64,000 nucleotides of DNA from Enterococcus songbeiensis (GCF_005405265.1 NZ_BJDS01000013.1:19382-83381); one strand, 5' to 3'. Positions 1 through 8,794 are shown, numbered from the stretch's first letter. Made by a program: numbers and translations. Notes: generated by a model not told the origin, from the sequence alone.

Positions 1-119
1 CCCTGTTAATTGAAGAGTAGGAAACAAAAAAGTCTTCTTTTTAGCACCTGCAATCAAATTTATTGCAATTTTCTCAGCCCTTCTCTACCATTAAAGATAA
101 CATCAGAGGAGGCGAAAAA

Positions 120-629
120 ATGAGCAAAGTAGCAGTAATTATGACCGATTTAGTTGAAGACATTGAGGTAACTTCACCAAAGGAAGCCCTTGAAAATGCC
201 GGACATGATATAGTGATTATCAGTGAAAAAGACACAGTGACTGGTAAAAAAGGCACAAAATTTCCGGTAGACACTTCTATTGACGGCATTTCTTGGCAAG
301 ATTTTGACGCATTACTGATTCCCGGTGGTTTTTCTCCAGATCAACTACGAACCGATGAACGCTATGTTCAACTGACCAAAGATTTTTTAGAATCTAATCG
401 ACCAGTGTTTGCTATCTGTCACGGGCCACAGATTTTTATTCAAACCGAACTGCTCCCTAATCTTACGTTGACCGGCTACGAATCCATTTTGCCTGATTTG
501 ATGTATGCCGGTGCTACTGTCAGAGATCAACCTGTAGTCATTGATCACAATTTAATCACCAGCCGCAATCCCGGAGATTTAGAGGCCTTCAATGCCGCTA
601 TCGTCAATGCACTAAATGAACCAACCTAA
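120..629 (+). CDS. DJ-1/PfpI family protein (class I glutamine amidotransferase-like)
   Basis: A 169-residue cytoplasmic protein of the DJ-1/PfpI superfamily. The family includes proteases, chaperones and glyoxalase/deglycase-type stress proteins. The start MSKVAVIMTDLVEDIEV leads into the nucleotide-binding-like fold, and the nucleophile elbow AICHGPQ (Cys near residue 100) is intact, with the Glu of the VEDIEVTSP segment near the N-terminus. The ATG at 120 is preferred over an upstream in-frame ATG because GAGGAGGCG lies just before it. The gene is monocistronic and followed by a hairpin terminator. The exact substrate cannot be told from sequence; a general stress role is inferred. Confidence 0.88.
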   Translation: MSKVAVIMTDLVEDIEVTSPKEALENAGHDIVIISEKDTVTGKKGTKFPVDTSIDGISWQDFDALLIPGGFSPDQLRTDERYVQLTKDFLESNRPVFAICHGPQIFIQTELLPNLTLTGYESILPDLMYAGATVRDQPVVIDHNLITSRNPGDLEAFNAAIVNALNEPT

Positions 630-649
630 TACTGTTAAAAATTTTTACT

Positions 650-677
650 GGCAAGCCCACTGTGGTTTGCCTTTTTT
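650..677 (+). terminator. Intrinsic terminator after the PfpI-family gene
   Basis: GGCAAGCC (650-657) pairs with GGTTTGCC (664-671), including one G-U pair, and is followed by a run of six Ts. It lies 20 bases after the stop codon. Confidence 0.8.
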
Positions 678-759
678 AGTGACAAATTCTTTTTTCTGCA
701 TTATTTTCAGAAAATATGTGGTAACATAGCTTCAGTATATAAATAAGTTGGTGACTACT

Positions 760-1449
760 GTGAAACAATCTTTTCATGAGGACCGCTTTGTTGGACTGCT
801 CCTCACTTTTATCGGAGGTGCAATGGACGCCTACACATACATCCATTATGGCGCATTTGCTTCAGCACAAACCGGCAATATCGTTTTGGCGATTATTCAG
901 GCCTTTGACGGCGATTGGTCCAACGTTGGTAAGAAAATCCTTTCAACATCTTTTTTCTTTTTAGGCATTTTGTTGACTAAGTTTTTGATCGATTATTTTC
1001 GAAAAAAAGAACTGCATTTTTGGCGATTATTTGTTTTATATTATGAAGCTTTGATTTTCTTTTTGGTCAGCTTTTCCGGGATCAATCATTCCCCTGCCCT
1101 TGTGACCATTCTGATTGCTTTTACTGCGGCGATTCAATGGATTGCTTTTGATAAAATTGATGGTCGTGCTTATACGAACTTGTTTACGACCGGTAATTTA
1201 AAGGGTGTGGCTACTAATCTTTATGACTATCTAAAAACCAAAGATACTCACGATTGGGACAATTTCATGCATTTTCTAAGAGTGGTGCTTGCCTTTATCG
1301 GTGGCGGAATCGTCTCTGTCGCTTTTTTCCACTGGTTTGGCTACAAATCTGTCCTGCTGATTACTGTCCTATTCCTTTTTTTAGCGATTTACGAATCAAT
1401 TATGATTGCTCGGTTTTACCGGGACAACCGCTTTTTACCCCGCAAATAA
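760..1449 (+). CDS. YoaK/DUF1275 family membrane protein
   Basis: About 229 residues with roughly six hydrophobic segments. The first contains GLLLTFIGGAMDAYTYI and is followed by AQTGNIV, the conserved N-terminal signature of the DUF1275 (YoaK) family of small integral membrane proteins of unknown function. The start is ambiguous: TTG at 748, GTG at 751 and GTG at 760 are all in frame. GTG 760 is chosen because GGTGA lies five bases upstream. It converges on the serine operon and shares a bidirectional terminator with it. Confidence 0.82.
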   Translation: MKQSFHEDRFVGLLLTFIGGAMDAYTYIHYGAFASAQTGNIVLAIIQAFDGDWSNVGKKILSTSFFFLGILLTKFLIDYFRKKELHFWRLFVLYYEALIFFLVSFSGINHSPALVTILIAFTAAIQWIAFDKIDGRAYTNLFTTGNLKGVATNLYDYLKTKDTHDWDNFMHFLRVVLAFIGGGIVSVAFFHWFGYKSVLLITVLFLFLAIYESIMIARFYRDNRFLPRK

Positions 1450-1451
1450 TT

Positions 1452-1498
1452 AAAAACTCGAAGGAATCGCTGACTAAAAGCTGTTCCTTCGAGTTTTT
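1452..1498. terminator. Bidirectional terminator between convergent genes
   Basis: A 15-bp perfect stem: AAAAACTCGAAGGAA (1452-1466) pairs with 1484-1498. A-tracts and T-tracts flank both sides, so it can end the + strand YoaK-like gene and the - strand serine operon. Confidence 0.92.
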
Positions 1499-1503
1499 TC
1501 TAT

Positions 1504-2721
1504 TCATCGCGTCTCCAATTCATGTAAAAACAAGCCGCTTAATAATTTTGGTTCGAACCATGTGGACTTTGGCGGCATAATTTCATTGGCATCTGCCACA
1601 GCCAATAAATCTTTCATCGTAGTGGGATAAAGAGAAAAAGCCAAATTCCACTCCTCCTGTTTAACTAAGCGTTCCAATTCCTCACTGCCACGAATGCCTC
1701 CAATAAAATCGATGCGGGGATCGGTACGAACATCCTGAATCCCAAAAATATTTTCAAAGACGTAGGTTTGCAACAAAGAAACATCCAAACTTTCGACTAC
1801 GGAAGCTGGGATTTTTTCAGGCTTGATGGCTAGACGATACCATTCACTCTCCCAAAATAGTTGAAATTCTCCCGGTTTCTCCGGTTTTACTTTTTCGCTT
1901 TTTTCAACGACAAAATTTTCTTGAAGCTGTGAAAGAAAATCATCCGGGATGGTTACCTTCAATACCCGATTGTACTCCCAGATTGCCAGTTGATCATCCG
2001 GAAAAATAATCGATAAAAAAACATCACTTTCTGGGCTGCTGCCCTTTTTTTCTTTTCCAACTTTAACTGCCGACTCTGTCCGATGATGTCCATCAGCAAT
2101 ATAAAGTGCTGGCACATCCGCAAACAGCCCCACCAATTCGTCGATGGTTTTCTGATCATCCATTAACCAAACTGTATGAGTTACCTCATGGAAGCTGGTA
2201 AAGTCATAAAGAGGCGCATGAGCAGCTTGCCACTGATCAATGATCGATTGAATAGCGGTTTCTTTGCGGTAGCTTAAAAAAATCGGACTGGTATTGGCGT
2301 CACAGGCTTCAATATGACGAATGCGGTCCAGTTCTTTTTCTGGTCGGGTATATTCATGTTTTTTGATTTTTTTTGCCAAATAATCTTCAATTGACGTGCA
2401 GACCACCAATCCTGTTTGACTACGGGTCCCCATGGTTAATTGATAAAGATAAAAGACAGACTGTTCTTCTTTTATTAGCCAGTTTTTTCTTCGAAAGTCG
2501 GCAAAATTTTCGGCTGCTTTTTGATAAACTTGCTCGTCATAGGGATCAATGGTTTCCGGCAAATCAATTTCAGCTTTGTCGATATGAAAAAAACTGTAGG
2601 GATTCTCGGCAGCTAATTGCTCTGCCTCTTGACTGTTGACCACGTCATATGGCAATGCCGCAACTTTTTCTGCTAATTCAGCAGGCGGACGAACGCCGCG
2701 AAAGGGACGAATTTGAACCAT
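1504..2721 (-). CDS. DUF1015 family protein of the serine operon
   Basis: A 405-residue soluble protein of the DUF1015 family, with the typical start IRPFRGVRPP followed by ALPYDVV and a central ADGHHR motif. Its biochemical function is not established. It is often encoded beside serA and serC, which suggests a link to serine or 3-phosphoglycerate metabolism; that link is inferred from context. Its ATG overlaps the serA stop by one base (TGATG), so translation is probably coupled. The SD GAAGGAGGA lies inside the serA 3' end. It is the last gene of the serC-serA-DUF1015 operon. Confidence 0.9.
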   Translation of the reverse strand: MVQIRPFRGVRPPAELAEKVAALPYDVVNSQEAEQLAAENPYSFFHIDKAEIDLPETIDPYDEQVYQKAAENFADFRRKNWLIKEEQSVFYLYQLTMGTRSQTGLVVCTSIEDYLAKKIKKHEYTRPEKELDRIRHIEACDANTSPIFLSYRKETAIQSIIDQWQAAHAPLYDFTSFHEVTHTVWLMDDQKTIDELVGLFADVPALYIADGHHRTESAVKVGKEKKGSSPESDVFLSIIFPDDQLAIWEYNRVLKVTIPDDFLSQLQENFVVEKSEKVKPEKPGEFQLFWESEWYRLAIKPEKIPASVVESLDVSLLQTYVFENIFGIQDVRTDPRIDFIGGIRGSEELERLVKQEEWNLAFSLYPTTMKDLLAVADANEIMPPKSTWFEPKLLSGLFLHELETR

Positions 2722-3902
2722 CAGTATCCTCCTTCCGGTTGTTTAATAACGCGAACCCGCAAAATATCCGGATTTTCCCGTAATTTTCCAGCAACCTTTT
2801 CTGCTTTTTCTGGATTCGTTTCTTGAATATCGATCAGGGTATAGGCATAATCTTCCTGTCCACGGTTGACCATGTTATCAATATTGATACCCATTTCAGC
2901 AATCGTCGAAGAAATTTGACCAAGCATATTCGGTACATTGCGATTGATCACCGTTATCCGATAGGGAGATTGAAACGCCATTTCCACTGAAGGAAAATTC
3001 ACTGAGCGTTTGATTGTTCCGGTTTCTAAAAATCGTTTCAATGTTCGAGCTGCCATTTTGGCACAGTTGACCTCGGCTTCTTCTGTTGAGGCACCTAAAT
3101 GGGGCAGTACCAAAACTTTTTTATGATTCAATAATTTTTCATCGGCAAAATCTGTCGTAAAACCGGCAAGCTCACCTGCATCCAACGCTGTCAAAACAGC
3201 CGTGGTATCCACGATTTCTCCTCTAGAAAAATTAAACAGTTTAGCAGTAGGCTTCATTTGTGCCAGTTCTGCCGTGCTGATCAGATGATGGGTATTTTCC
3301 ATCAAAGGTACATGAAGCGTGATAAAATCACAATTTTTGAAAATCTCGGACAAATCTGCCGCCCGTTTGACCCGTCTGGAAATGCTCCATGCTGTATCAA
3401 CCGAAACGTAAGGATCGTAGCCCATGACTTCCATTCCTAAACGATAGGCATCGTTAGCAACCATCGCACCGATTGCCCCCAAGCCAATGATTCCTAATCG
3501 CTTTCCTTCCAATTCCGTACCGGCAAACTGACTTTTTTGTGCCTCGGCCTGTTCTTCAACATTTGGACCGGATAACGTTTGGACCCACTGAGCGCCTTGC
3601 AAAATAGGGCGCACGGAAAGCAGTAAGCTGGCAATCACCAATTCCTTGACTGCGTTGGCATTGGCACCGGGTGTATTAAACACCACGATTCCTTGCTGTG
3701 TGCAACGATCAACAGGAATGTTATTGGTGCCGGCTCCGGCTCTTGCAACGCCCACTACCGACTCGGGAAAGGCATAGTCGTGAAGTTTTTGACTGCGTAA
3801 AATAATTCCATCCGGGTTTTCACTTTCGTTAATCAAATAATTTTCGTCAAAACGACTCATACCTTCTGGGGCAATCGCATTAAATGTTTTAATCTGGAAC
3901 AT
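2721..3902 (-). CDS. serA: D-3-phosphoglycerate dehydrogenase
   Basis: First committed enzyme of serine biosynthesis: oxidises 3-phosphoglycerate to 3-phosphohydroxypyruvate with NAD+. About 393 residues: an N-terminal substrate domain, a Rossmann motif [11 protein letters not shown] near residue 145, the substrate/NAD region [10 protein letters not shown], a catalytic-region [10 protein letters not shown], and a C-terminal ACT domain ([15 protein letters not shown]) that usually confers serine feedback. This is the short form without the long intervening domain. ATG 3902 follows GAAGGGAGA at good spacing and is preferred to an ATG six codons upstream. The start overlaps the serC end by 14 bases. 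Confidence 0.96.
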   Translation of the reverse strand: MFQIKTFNAIAPEGMSRFDENYLINESENPDGIILRSQKLHDYAFPESVVGVARAGAGTNNIPVDRCTQQGIVVFNTPGANANAVKELVIASLLLSVRPILQGAQWVQTLSGPNVEEQAEAQKSQFAGTELEGKRLGIIGLGAIGAMVANDAYRLGMEVMGYDPYVSVDTAWSISRRVKRAADLSEIFKNCDFITLHVPLMENTHHLISTAELAQMKPTAKLFNFSRGEIVDTTAVLTALDAGELAGFTTDFADEKLLNHKKVLVLPHLGASTEEAEVNCAKMAARTLKRFLETGTIKRSVNFPSVEMAFQSPYRITVINRNVPNMLGQISSTIAEMGINIDNMVNRGQEDYAYTLIDIQETNPEKAEKVAGKLRENPDILRVRVIKQPEGGY

Positions 3903-4977
3903 TGGCTTGTCTCCCTTCAAATTCTTTCATGCACTCAATCAACTTCAATACACCTGCTTCAGGAAAAGCATTGTATAAACTTGCCCGCATTCCCCCAACG
4001 GAACGGTGTCCTTTCAAATTGATCAAACCAGCTTCTTCTGCAAATCGAACAAACTGTTGATCCAAATCAGTGTTCCCCGTCACAAAAGGAATATTTGTGA
4101 TCGAACGGCTCTCTTTTTCAACTGGATTAGAAAAGAGGGCTGAGTGTTCAATGGCTTCATAAAGAAGGGCTGCTTTTTTACGATCTGCTTCTAAAATTGC
4201 TGGTACGCCCCCTTTTTCCTTCAACCACTCAAAAACTAGCTTGGCAATATAGATACTATAGGTTGGTGGTGTATTATACAATGAGGCGTTATCTGCCTGT
4301 AATTTGTAATCCAGCATCGGGGCAAACACCCTTTGCTCCAACAAATCTTCCCGAACAATCACCACGGTCAAACCGGCTGGGCCAATATTTTTTTGCGCTC
4401 CTGCATAAATCAGTCCAAAATCTTCTACATTGTAGTCATTCGCCAAAATATTTGAAGACATATCTGCTACAATTGGAACTTTTCCAGCATTTGGAATTGT
4501 TTGATAGACTGTTCCGGCAATCGTATTATTGGTGGTAATATGCAAATAGGCTGCACGCTGATCGATTTGATCAATTGTTATTTCAGGAATGTAGCTGAAA
4601 TTTCGATCTTCGCTGGAAGCGATGACTTCCACATCAACCTTTTCAATTGCTTTTGCGGCAGCGATTGCTTTTTTTGACCACACACCGGTATTGACATACA
4701 GGGCTTTTTTTCCTTGCGCAAGATTTAACGGTACCATTGTAAATTGCAGACTAGCGCCCCCTTGTAAAAATAAAACACGATAATTAGCAGGAATCGCCAT
4801 CAATTCCCGTAAATTTTTTTCGGCAGTTTTAATAATCTGATCAAATAAGGAGGAACGATGACTCAACTCCATCACAGACATCCCGCTCATTTGATAATCT
4901 AGAAATTCGGATTGCGCTTTTGCCAGCACTTCTTTGGGTAATACGGCTGGGCCGGCTGAAAAGTTATAAATCGTCAT
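3889..4977 (-). CDS. serC: Phosphoserine aminotransferase
   Basis: A PLP-dependent class V aminotransferase that converts 3-phosphohydroxypyruvate and glutamate to phosphoserine. 362 residues, the usual length. Family features: the start [20 protein letters not shown] (phosphate binding), ADMSSNI (the Asp that contacts PLP) and [12 protein letters not shown] with the Schiff-base Lys. It is the first gene of the serine operon. The SD is AAGGAGC, with a likely promoter upstream. No phosphoserine phosphatase gene is in this window. Confidence 0.96.
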   Translation of the reverse strand: MTIYNFSAGPAVLPKEVLAKAQSEFLDYQMSGMSVMELSHRSSLFDQIIKTAEKNLRELMAIPANYRVLFLQGGASLQFTMVPLNLAQGKKALYVNTGVWSKKAIAAAKAIEKVDVEVIASSEDRNFSYIPEITIDQIDQRAAYLHITTNNTIAGTVYQTIPNAGKVPIVADMSSNILANDYNVEDFGLIYAGAQKNIGPAGLTVVIVREDLLEQRVFAPMLDYKLQADNASLYNTPPTYSIYIAKLVFEWLKEKGGVPAILEADRKKAALLYEAIEHSALFSNPVEKESRSITNIPFVTGNTDLDQQFVRFAEEAGLINLKGHRSVGGMRASLYNAFPEAGVLKLIECMKEFEGRQANVPD

Positions 4978-5013
4978 ACACTTCTGCTCCTTTTTAAAAA
5001 TATTTTAAAAACC

Positions 5014-5041
5014 ATTGTAGCAGATACCACCCTCAGACAAA
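5014..5041 (-). promoter_or_regulatory. Probable promoter of the serC-serA operon
   Basis: Reading the minus strand, TTTGTC (-35, 5036-5041) and TACAAT (-10, 5014-5019) are separated by 16 bases. The leader to the serC ATG is only about 30 bases, so there is no room for a T-box or riboswitch. Confidence 0.5.
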
Positions 5042-5117
5042 AGCATAAACCGCAAAATGTTTTGTGAATTTTTTGACTATTCTGATTAAAATAACAAATA
5101 TTTTTTGAAATACACAC

Positions 5118-5146
5118 AAAAAAAGAACAGGAAAAAATCCCTGTTC
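5118..5146 (-). terminator. Terminator of the ABC-F operon
   Basis: GAACAGG (5125-5131) pairs with CCTGTTC (5140-5146). On the minus strand a run of seven Ts follows. It lies just after the stop of the 100-residue gene. Confidence 0.75.
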
Positions 5147-5151
5147 GTTGT

Positions 5152-5454
5152 TTATTCTTTTGGTGGTAATTGAAATCCGTCAAAGGTCTCTCCATCGTAA
5201 TATTTTAAAAGTTGGTCATAAGAAAGCAAAGAGGAGGTCATTTCTTCCGTTGGATTTTCTGCTTCTTGCATTTTTTTAGCCTCTAGATAGGCTTGATAGC
5301 CTTCTGCCAATTGCCGATACATCGCCTGTCGAGAAGTTCCTTCTCCATTGATCAGAGGTAACTCCCGTAAAAAACCGCGATAAACGGGTACATCATTTTC
5401 GATTTCAATCGGTAGTTCCACGACCGTCAAATTAACTTCTTCAAAAATATCCAT
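5152..5454 (-). CDS. Hypothetical protein, second gene of the ABC-F operon
   Basis: A 100-residue acidic, soluble protein without signal peptide or membrane segment; I do not recognise the family. The segment VYRGFLRELPLINGEG recalls the N-terminal strand pattern of HicB-like proteins, but no toxin partner or DNA-binding tail is present, so the likeness is weak. The SD AGGAGG lies 10 bases before ATG 5454. The gene begins 14 bases after the ABC-F stop and ends before a terminator, so it should be co-transcribed with the ABC-F gene and respond to the same leader. Confidence 0.75.
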   Translation of the reverse strand: MDIFEEVNLTVVELPIEIENDVPVYRGFLRELPLINGEGTSRQAMYRQLAEGYQAYLEAKKMQEAENPTEEMTSSLLSYDQLLKYYDGETFDGFQLPPKE

Positions 5455-5468
5455 CCCTTCATTTCCTC

Positions 5469-6995
5469 CTATTCTTCTCCCAGATTAATCACACGATCCA
5501 CAAAAGGTTCATAAAATCCTTGTTCATGTGAAACAACAATTACGGTTCCCGCAAAGTTTTGAAAACTTTGTTGCAGATTTTCCTTCGTTTCTTGATCGAT
5601 ATGATTCGTCGGTTCATCCAAAATCAAAAAATTACTTTCCTTCATCGTCATTTGCGCAAATTTGACCTTGGCCTGTTCGCCACCACTCAATAAACGCAAC
5701 GGTTCCTGTGCCAACTGATTGGCTAAGCCCGCCCGCGATAATTGCCGCCGCAATTCCTTTACTGTCGCTTTTGGAAACAGGTCGCTTAAATAATGCAGCG
5801 GGGTTTCCAAGGGGTTTTCCCAAAGAAGTTCCTGAGAAAAATAATTGAGCGTCGTATTTTCAGGAAAATGAAAAGTTCCGGATAAAGGCGTTCGTTCCCC
5901 CATCAATGTTTTTAACAAGGTTGATTTCCCGATCCCGTTGAAGCCACGAATCGCAACTTTTTCTCCATAGCGAATCGTCAAATTGATTGGTGACAACAAT
6001 GGGCGATCATAGCCGATCACTAATTGATCTGTTTCCAGTGCAAAGGTCGTGACAATCTCACGATATGGAAAGACGATATGCGGTTTTGCCGTCCCTGTCG
6101 GTGGAGTCAAGCGCTCCACTTTATCCAGTTGTTTTTGCCGACTTTTTGCTATCGTAGAACGGGAACCGGCTTTGTATTTTCGAATGTAGGCTTCTGTTTT
6201 TTCAATCTGCCTTTTTTGGACGGCGTATTGCCGCAAATAAGATTCTCGATTGACTTCTTTTTGCTTCAATGCTTGGGTCAAATTACCCGTATATTTCGTT
6301 AATTTTCCAAACTCAATATCGGCAATGTGGGTCGTGATTTCATTCAAAAATTGCCGATCATGGGAAATCACTAAAAATGTGCCAGTGAATTCCTGTAAAA
6401 ATTGCGTCAACCATTGAACATGGGTATCATCCAAATGGTTGGTGGGTTCATCCAAAACCAGCATCTCAGGCTTTTCCAGCAATAATTTTGCCAAAATTAC
6501 TTTTGAACGTTGACCCCCACTAAGATTTTTCAGCAAAGTATCCAGTCCAAGCACATCGAGCCCTAATCCGGTCGCCATTTCTTGAATCAAGGTTTCCATT
6601 TGATAAAATTCTCCTTGGTCCAATTCCGTTTGCAGACGTCCGGCTTTTTCCAATAATTGATCCTGCAATGTTTCTGCATATTCCGTGTATAAAGCTGTAA
6701 TTTTTTGTTCCTTATCCATATCTTCTTGAAAAGCCGTTTTTAAAAAGGCAAAGATTGTCAATTCCTCATCCACCCGAACATACTGATCCAAATAACCAAT
6801 CTTACTGTTTTTCGGATAGTCTACTCGTCCATCATCTGGCAAAATCTCACCGGTGATGATTTTGATCAAGGTACTTTTTCCTGCACCGTTTTGTCCAATC
6901 AAGCCCACGTGTTCGCCACGGTTAATCTGTAAATTTAATTGTTCATACAATACTTTGTCCCCAAATTGTTGGGTGATATTTGTTAATTGCAGCAT
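5469..6995 (-). CDS. ABC-F family ATPase (ribosome-associated, possible antibiotic resistance)
   Basis: About 508 residues with two ABC ATPase domains and no membrane segments, the ABC-F layout. First domain: Walker A GQNGAGKST (about 37), signature LSGGQRSK, Walker B LVLDEPTNHLD. Linker around residues 225-290 with the basic segment KAGSRSTIAKSRQKQ, where the P-site tRNA interaction motif lies. Second domain: GFNGIGKST, LSGGEQAK, LILDEPTNHID. ABC-F proteins bind the ribosomal E site; some displace antibiotics, others act as translation factors. ATG 6995 has AGGAAG at eight bases; an in-frame GTG at 7004 overlaps that SD. The attenuator leader supports an inducible protection role, but the drug class cannot be called. 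Confidence 0.9.
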   Translation of the reverse strand: MLQLTNITQQFGDKVLYEQLNLQINRGEHVGLIGQNGAGKSTLIKIITGEILPDDGRVDYPKNSKIGYLDQYVRVDEELTIFAFLKTAFQEDMDKEQKITALYTEYAETLQDQLLEKAGRLQTELDQGEFYQMETLIQEMATGLGLDVLGLDTLLKNLSGGQRSKVILAKLLLEKPEMLVLDEPTNHLDDTHVQWLTQFLQEFTGTFLVISHDRQFLNEITTHIADIEFGKLTKYTGNLTQALKQKEVNRESYLRQYAVQKRQIEKTEAYIRKYKAGSRSTIAKSRQKQLDKVERLTPPTGTAKPHIVFPYREIVTTFALETDQLVIGYDRPLLSPINLTIRYGEKVAIRGFNGIGKSTLLKTLMGERTPLSGTFHFPENTTLNYFSQELLWENPLETPLHYLSDLFPKATVKELRRQLSRAGLANQLAQEPLRLLSGGEQAKVKFAQMTMKESNFLILDEPTNHIDQETKENLQQSFQNFAGTVIVVSHEQGFYEPFVDRVINLGEE

Positions 6996-7023
6996 TTTTT
7001 TCACTTCCTTTATAAATTAAAAA

Positions 7024-7049
7024 GGCTGTAGACAACATCGTCTACAGCC
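7024..7049 (-). terminator. Attenuator terminator in the ABC-F leader
   Basis: Perfect 10-bp stem GGCTGTAGAC (7024-7033) with GTCTACAGCC (7040-7049) and a 6-base loop, followed on the minus strand by TTTTTAATTT and then the ABC-F SD. It sits between promoter and gene, so it can only act as an attenuator. Confidence 0.85.
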
Positions 7050-7165
7050 AACTATGCCATCGAGACCATCTTTTAGCCATGCCAAAAAAGCCTGTCTATT
7101 AGACGGTTTCGATGAAGAATGAGCCTATGCTCAATAGTATCGCTTCTAACAATGCTTCATCTAGT

Positions 7166-7219
7166 TCATTTGTCAGAAGCTGTGTCTCTAATAAATTTTA
7201 AATAATAGTTGAAAATCAT
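7166..7219 (-). CDS. Leader peptide ORF of the ABC-F attenuator
   Basis: An ORF of 17 codons plus stop encoding MIFNYYLKFIRDTASDK, with AGGAAAGG about nine bases before its ATG. It starts some 25 bases after the predicted transcription start. Its codons 13-16 (plus-strand 7171-7180) form one arm of a 10-bp hairpin with 7142-7151. This is the layout of ribosome-stalling leader peptides upstream of resistance genes. Expression is inferred, not shown. Confidence 0.6.
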   Translation of the reverse strand: MIFNYYLKFIRDTASDK

Positions 7220-7247
7220 CACTCTCAGCCTTTCCTAAGCGCTACAA

Positions 7248-7276
7248 AGTGTACCATCATAGGAAACAAATGTCAA
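7248..7276 (-). promoter_or_regulatory. Promoter of the ABC-F leader transcript
   Basis: On the minus strand a perfect -35 TTGACA (7271-7276) and -10 TACACT (7248-7253) are separated by exactly 17 bases. It gives a leader of about 240 nt before the ABC-F start codon. Confidence 0.85.
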
Positions 7277-7291
7277 AATTGATCCCTTATC

Positions 7292-7591
7292 TTACAGTTG
7301 TTCATCCGTGTCGATTTCTGCACGATACTCTGCATTGCCATAGCAAAGGCGGGTGGAAATCGTTGCTTCTTGATCTTCCGAGTATAATTCCTTCGTAAAA
7401 GGAAAGACAACTTCTTTTCCGGTCAATGATGCCGCTGGAGATAATCGAAAATAAAGGGAAGGTTTGCTTTTTGCCAACTGATCATTTAGCTGTTCCATGA
7501 CTTCTGCCACGATTTCTTTTTCTGCTTTTGGATTTTTTGCTGCCTTTTTATAATCCGCTAAAAATACTGCCTGTCCTTCAAATAATTCCAT
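7292..7591 (-). CDS. Hypothetical protein
   Basis: A 99-residue acidic soluble protein; family not recognised. It has no signal peptide or membrane helix. ATG 7591 follows AGGAGGCGAAG at good spacing, which supports real translation. It lies upstream of the ABC-F promoter and downstream of the TMEM175-like gene on the same strand, so it may be the last gene of that transcription unit. Confidence 0.7.
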   Translation of the reverse strand: MELFEGQAVFLADYKKAAKNPKAEKEIVAEVMEQLNDQLAKSKPSLYFRLSPAASLTGKEVVFPFTKELYSEDQEATISTRLCYGNAEYRAEIDTDEQL

Positions 7592-7628
7592 TTTCTTCGC
7601 CTCCTAAATAGGTTAAAAACACTTTCAC

Positions 7629-8201
7629 TCAATGGATTTTTTCAACTTTTTTTTCAGGGATAAACCACAGCAACAGCATCACGCCATTTACCACCAGTAC
7701 ACTGACAGGATGAATCAGCCAACCGGCTAAAAGAGCCACGACATTCAATCCCAGCGTGATATACATTTTTGAATAGTTCGCAAATAATCGTCCCACTGGT
7801 GAATCTTTGCCATTGACCCGAACCAAGGTTAACCCAACGACCAAATAGGCAAGATCCGTTCCCAAAAGAATCAGTCCATACAATAATTGCGGTGCCAACG
7901 AGGTGGGGTGATCTCCTACCCAAGCTGTGGCAAAAGGGAACAAGGTCATCATCAAAATCAATAAATTATTCGCCCACAAGACCCAACCATCCACGCGACG
8001 AACGATATGAAACATGTGGTGATGGTTATTCCAGTAAATCGCCAGTGAAATGAAACTCATCAGATAAATCACGAATTGATGCCACGTTCCTTCAAAAGCA
8101 GCCCAAGTGTCGCCTTCCGGGGTATGCAGTTCCAAAACTAAAATCGTCATTACAATGGCAATCACCGCATCCGTAAAGGCTTCGATCCGTGTTTTCGGCA
8201 T
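7629..8201 (-). CDS. TMEM175/DUF1211 family potassium channel-like membrane protein
   Basis: About 190 residues with six predicted membrane segments. The N-terminal signature RIEAFTDAVIAIVMTI matches the R-x3-F-S/T-D motif of first helices in TMEM175 proteins, which form bacterial K+ leak channels. A His-rich NNHHHMFH follows the second hydrophobic segment. ATG 8201 is chosen over an upstream in-frame ATG because it has GGAGG about ten bases before it. Channel function is a family-level inference. Confidence 0.85.
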   Translation of the reverse strand: MPKTRIEAFTDAVIAIVMTILVLELHTPEGDTWAAFEGTWHQFVIYLMSFISLAIYWNNHHHMFHIVRRVDGWVLWANNLLILMMTLFPFATAWVGDHPTSLAPQLLYGLILLGTDLAYLVVGLTLVRVNGKDSPVGRLFANYSKMYITLGLNVVALLAGWLIHPVSVLVVNGVMLLLWFIPEKKVEKIH

Positions 8202-8290
8202 GACTTTTTTCCTCCAATTTAAATAAGTAGTGAAGGTATTATCGTACGTTTTAGAGACTTTCGTCAATTGATTTGTCTCTTCCTTCTCCT

Positions 8291-8794
8291 TTAGTGAAGT
8301 GCCAGTCTGCCCGTAACATTTTTTAAGCTGCCCGGTATCAGTTCTCTCCCCAAAACAAATTGGTCGGGAACTTCGCTGTGGTTTTCTAAACCGAACATTT
8401 TTACCTGTTGAAAACCGTGTCGTGCATAGTATTCAGAATTTCCTACTAGAAAAACTGCCTGCTTTTCTAATTGGACCGCTTGATCCAGTGCTGTTGCCAA
8501 TAATTTTCCACCAATGCCTTGGTTGCGATAGGCAAAAGCCACACACAAAGGCGCTAACAATAACCCACTGACATCCTCTTGGTCAACTGACTGCTCTGTC
8601 AGCATGACATGCCCGATCAATTCTCCATTTTCTTCTGCGACAAATTCCAACTCTGGAAGAAATGTATCCCGTTGTCGCAATTCTGTAACGAAATCTTGTT
8701 CCTTCCCATCAGAAACTTGTGCGGTTTTAAACGCTTGCTTTACCAATGCATAAATTTCCGGATAATCCTCCGTGGTCGCTTGCCGAATCATCAT
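8291..8794 (-). CDS. GNAT family N-acetyltransferase
   Basis: A 167-residue protein of the YhbS-like GNAT group. It starts IRQATTEDYPEIYALV, and the acetyl-CoA pyrophosphate-binding motif A is seen as LCVAFAYRNQGIGGKLL, where R-x2-G-x-G/A appears as RNQGIGG. C-terminal YYARHGFQQV is typical of the fold. The substrate is unknown. The SD AGAGGA lies before ATGATG. It diverges from the VanZ-like gene. Confidence 0.85.
   Translation of the reverse strand: MMIRQATTEDYPEIYALVKQAFKTAQVSDGKEQDFVTELRQRDTFLPELEFVAEENGELIGHVMLTEQSVDQEDVSGLLLAPLCVAFAYRNQGIGGKLLATALDQAVQLEKQAVFLVGNSEYYARHGFQQVKMFGLENHSEVPDQFVLGRELIPGSLKNVTGRLALH

Noticed and set aside
4978..5013. Serine T-box or riboswitch before serC
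   Set aside because: The leader is about 30 bases long and shows no T-box sequence.
5152..5454. HicB-type antitoxin
   Set aside because: Only a short stretch looks like the HicB fold; there is no HicA gene next to it and no DNA-binding tail.
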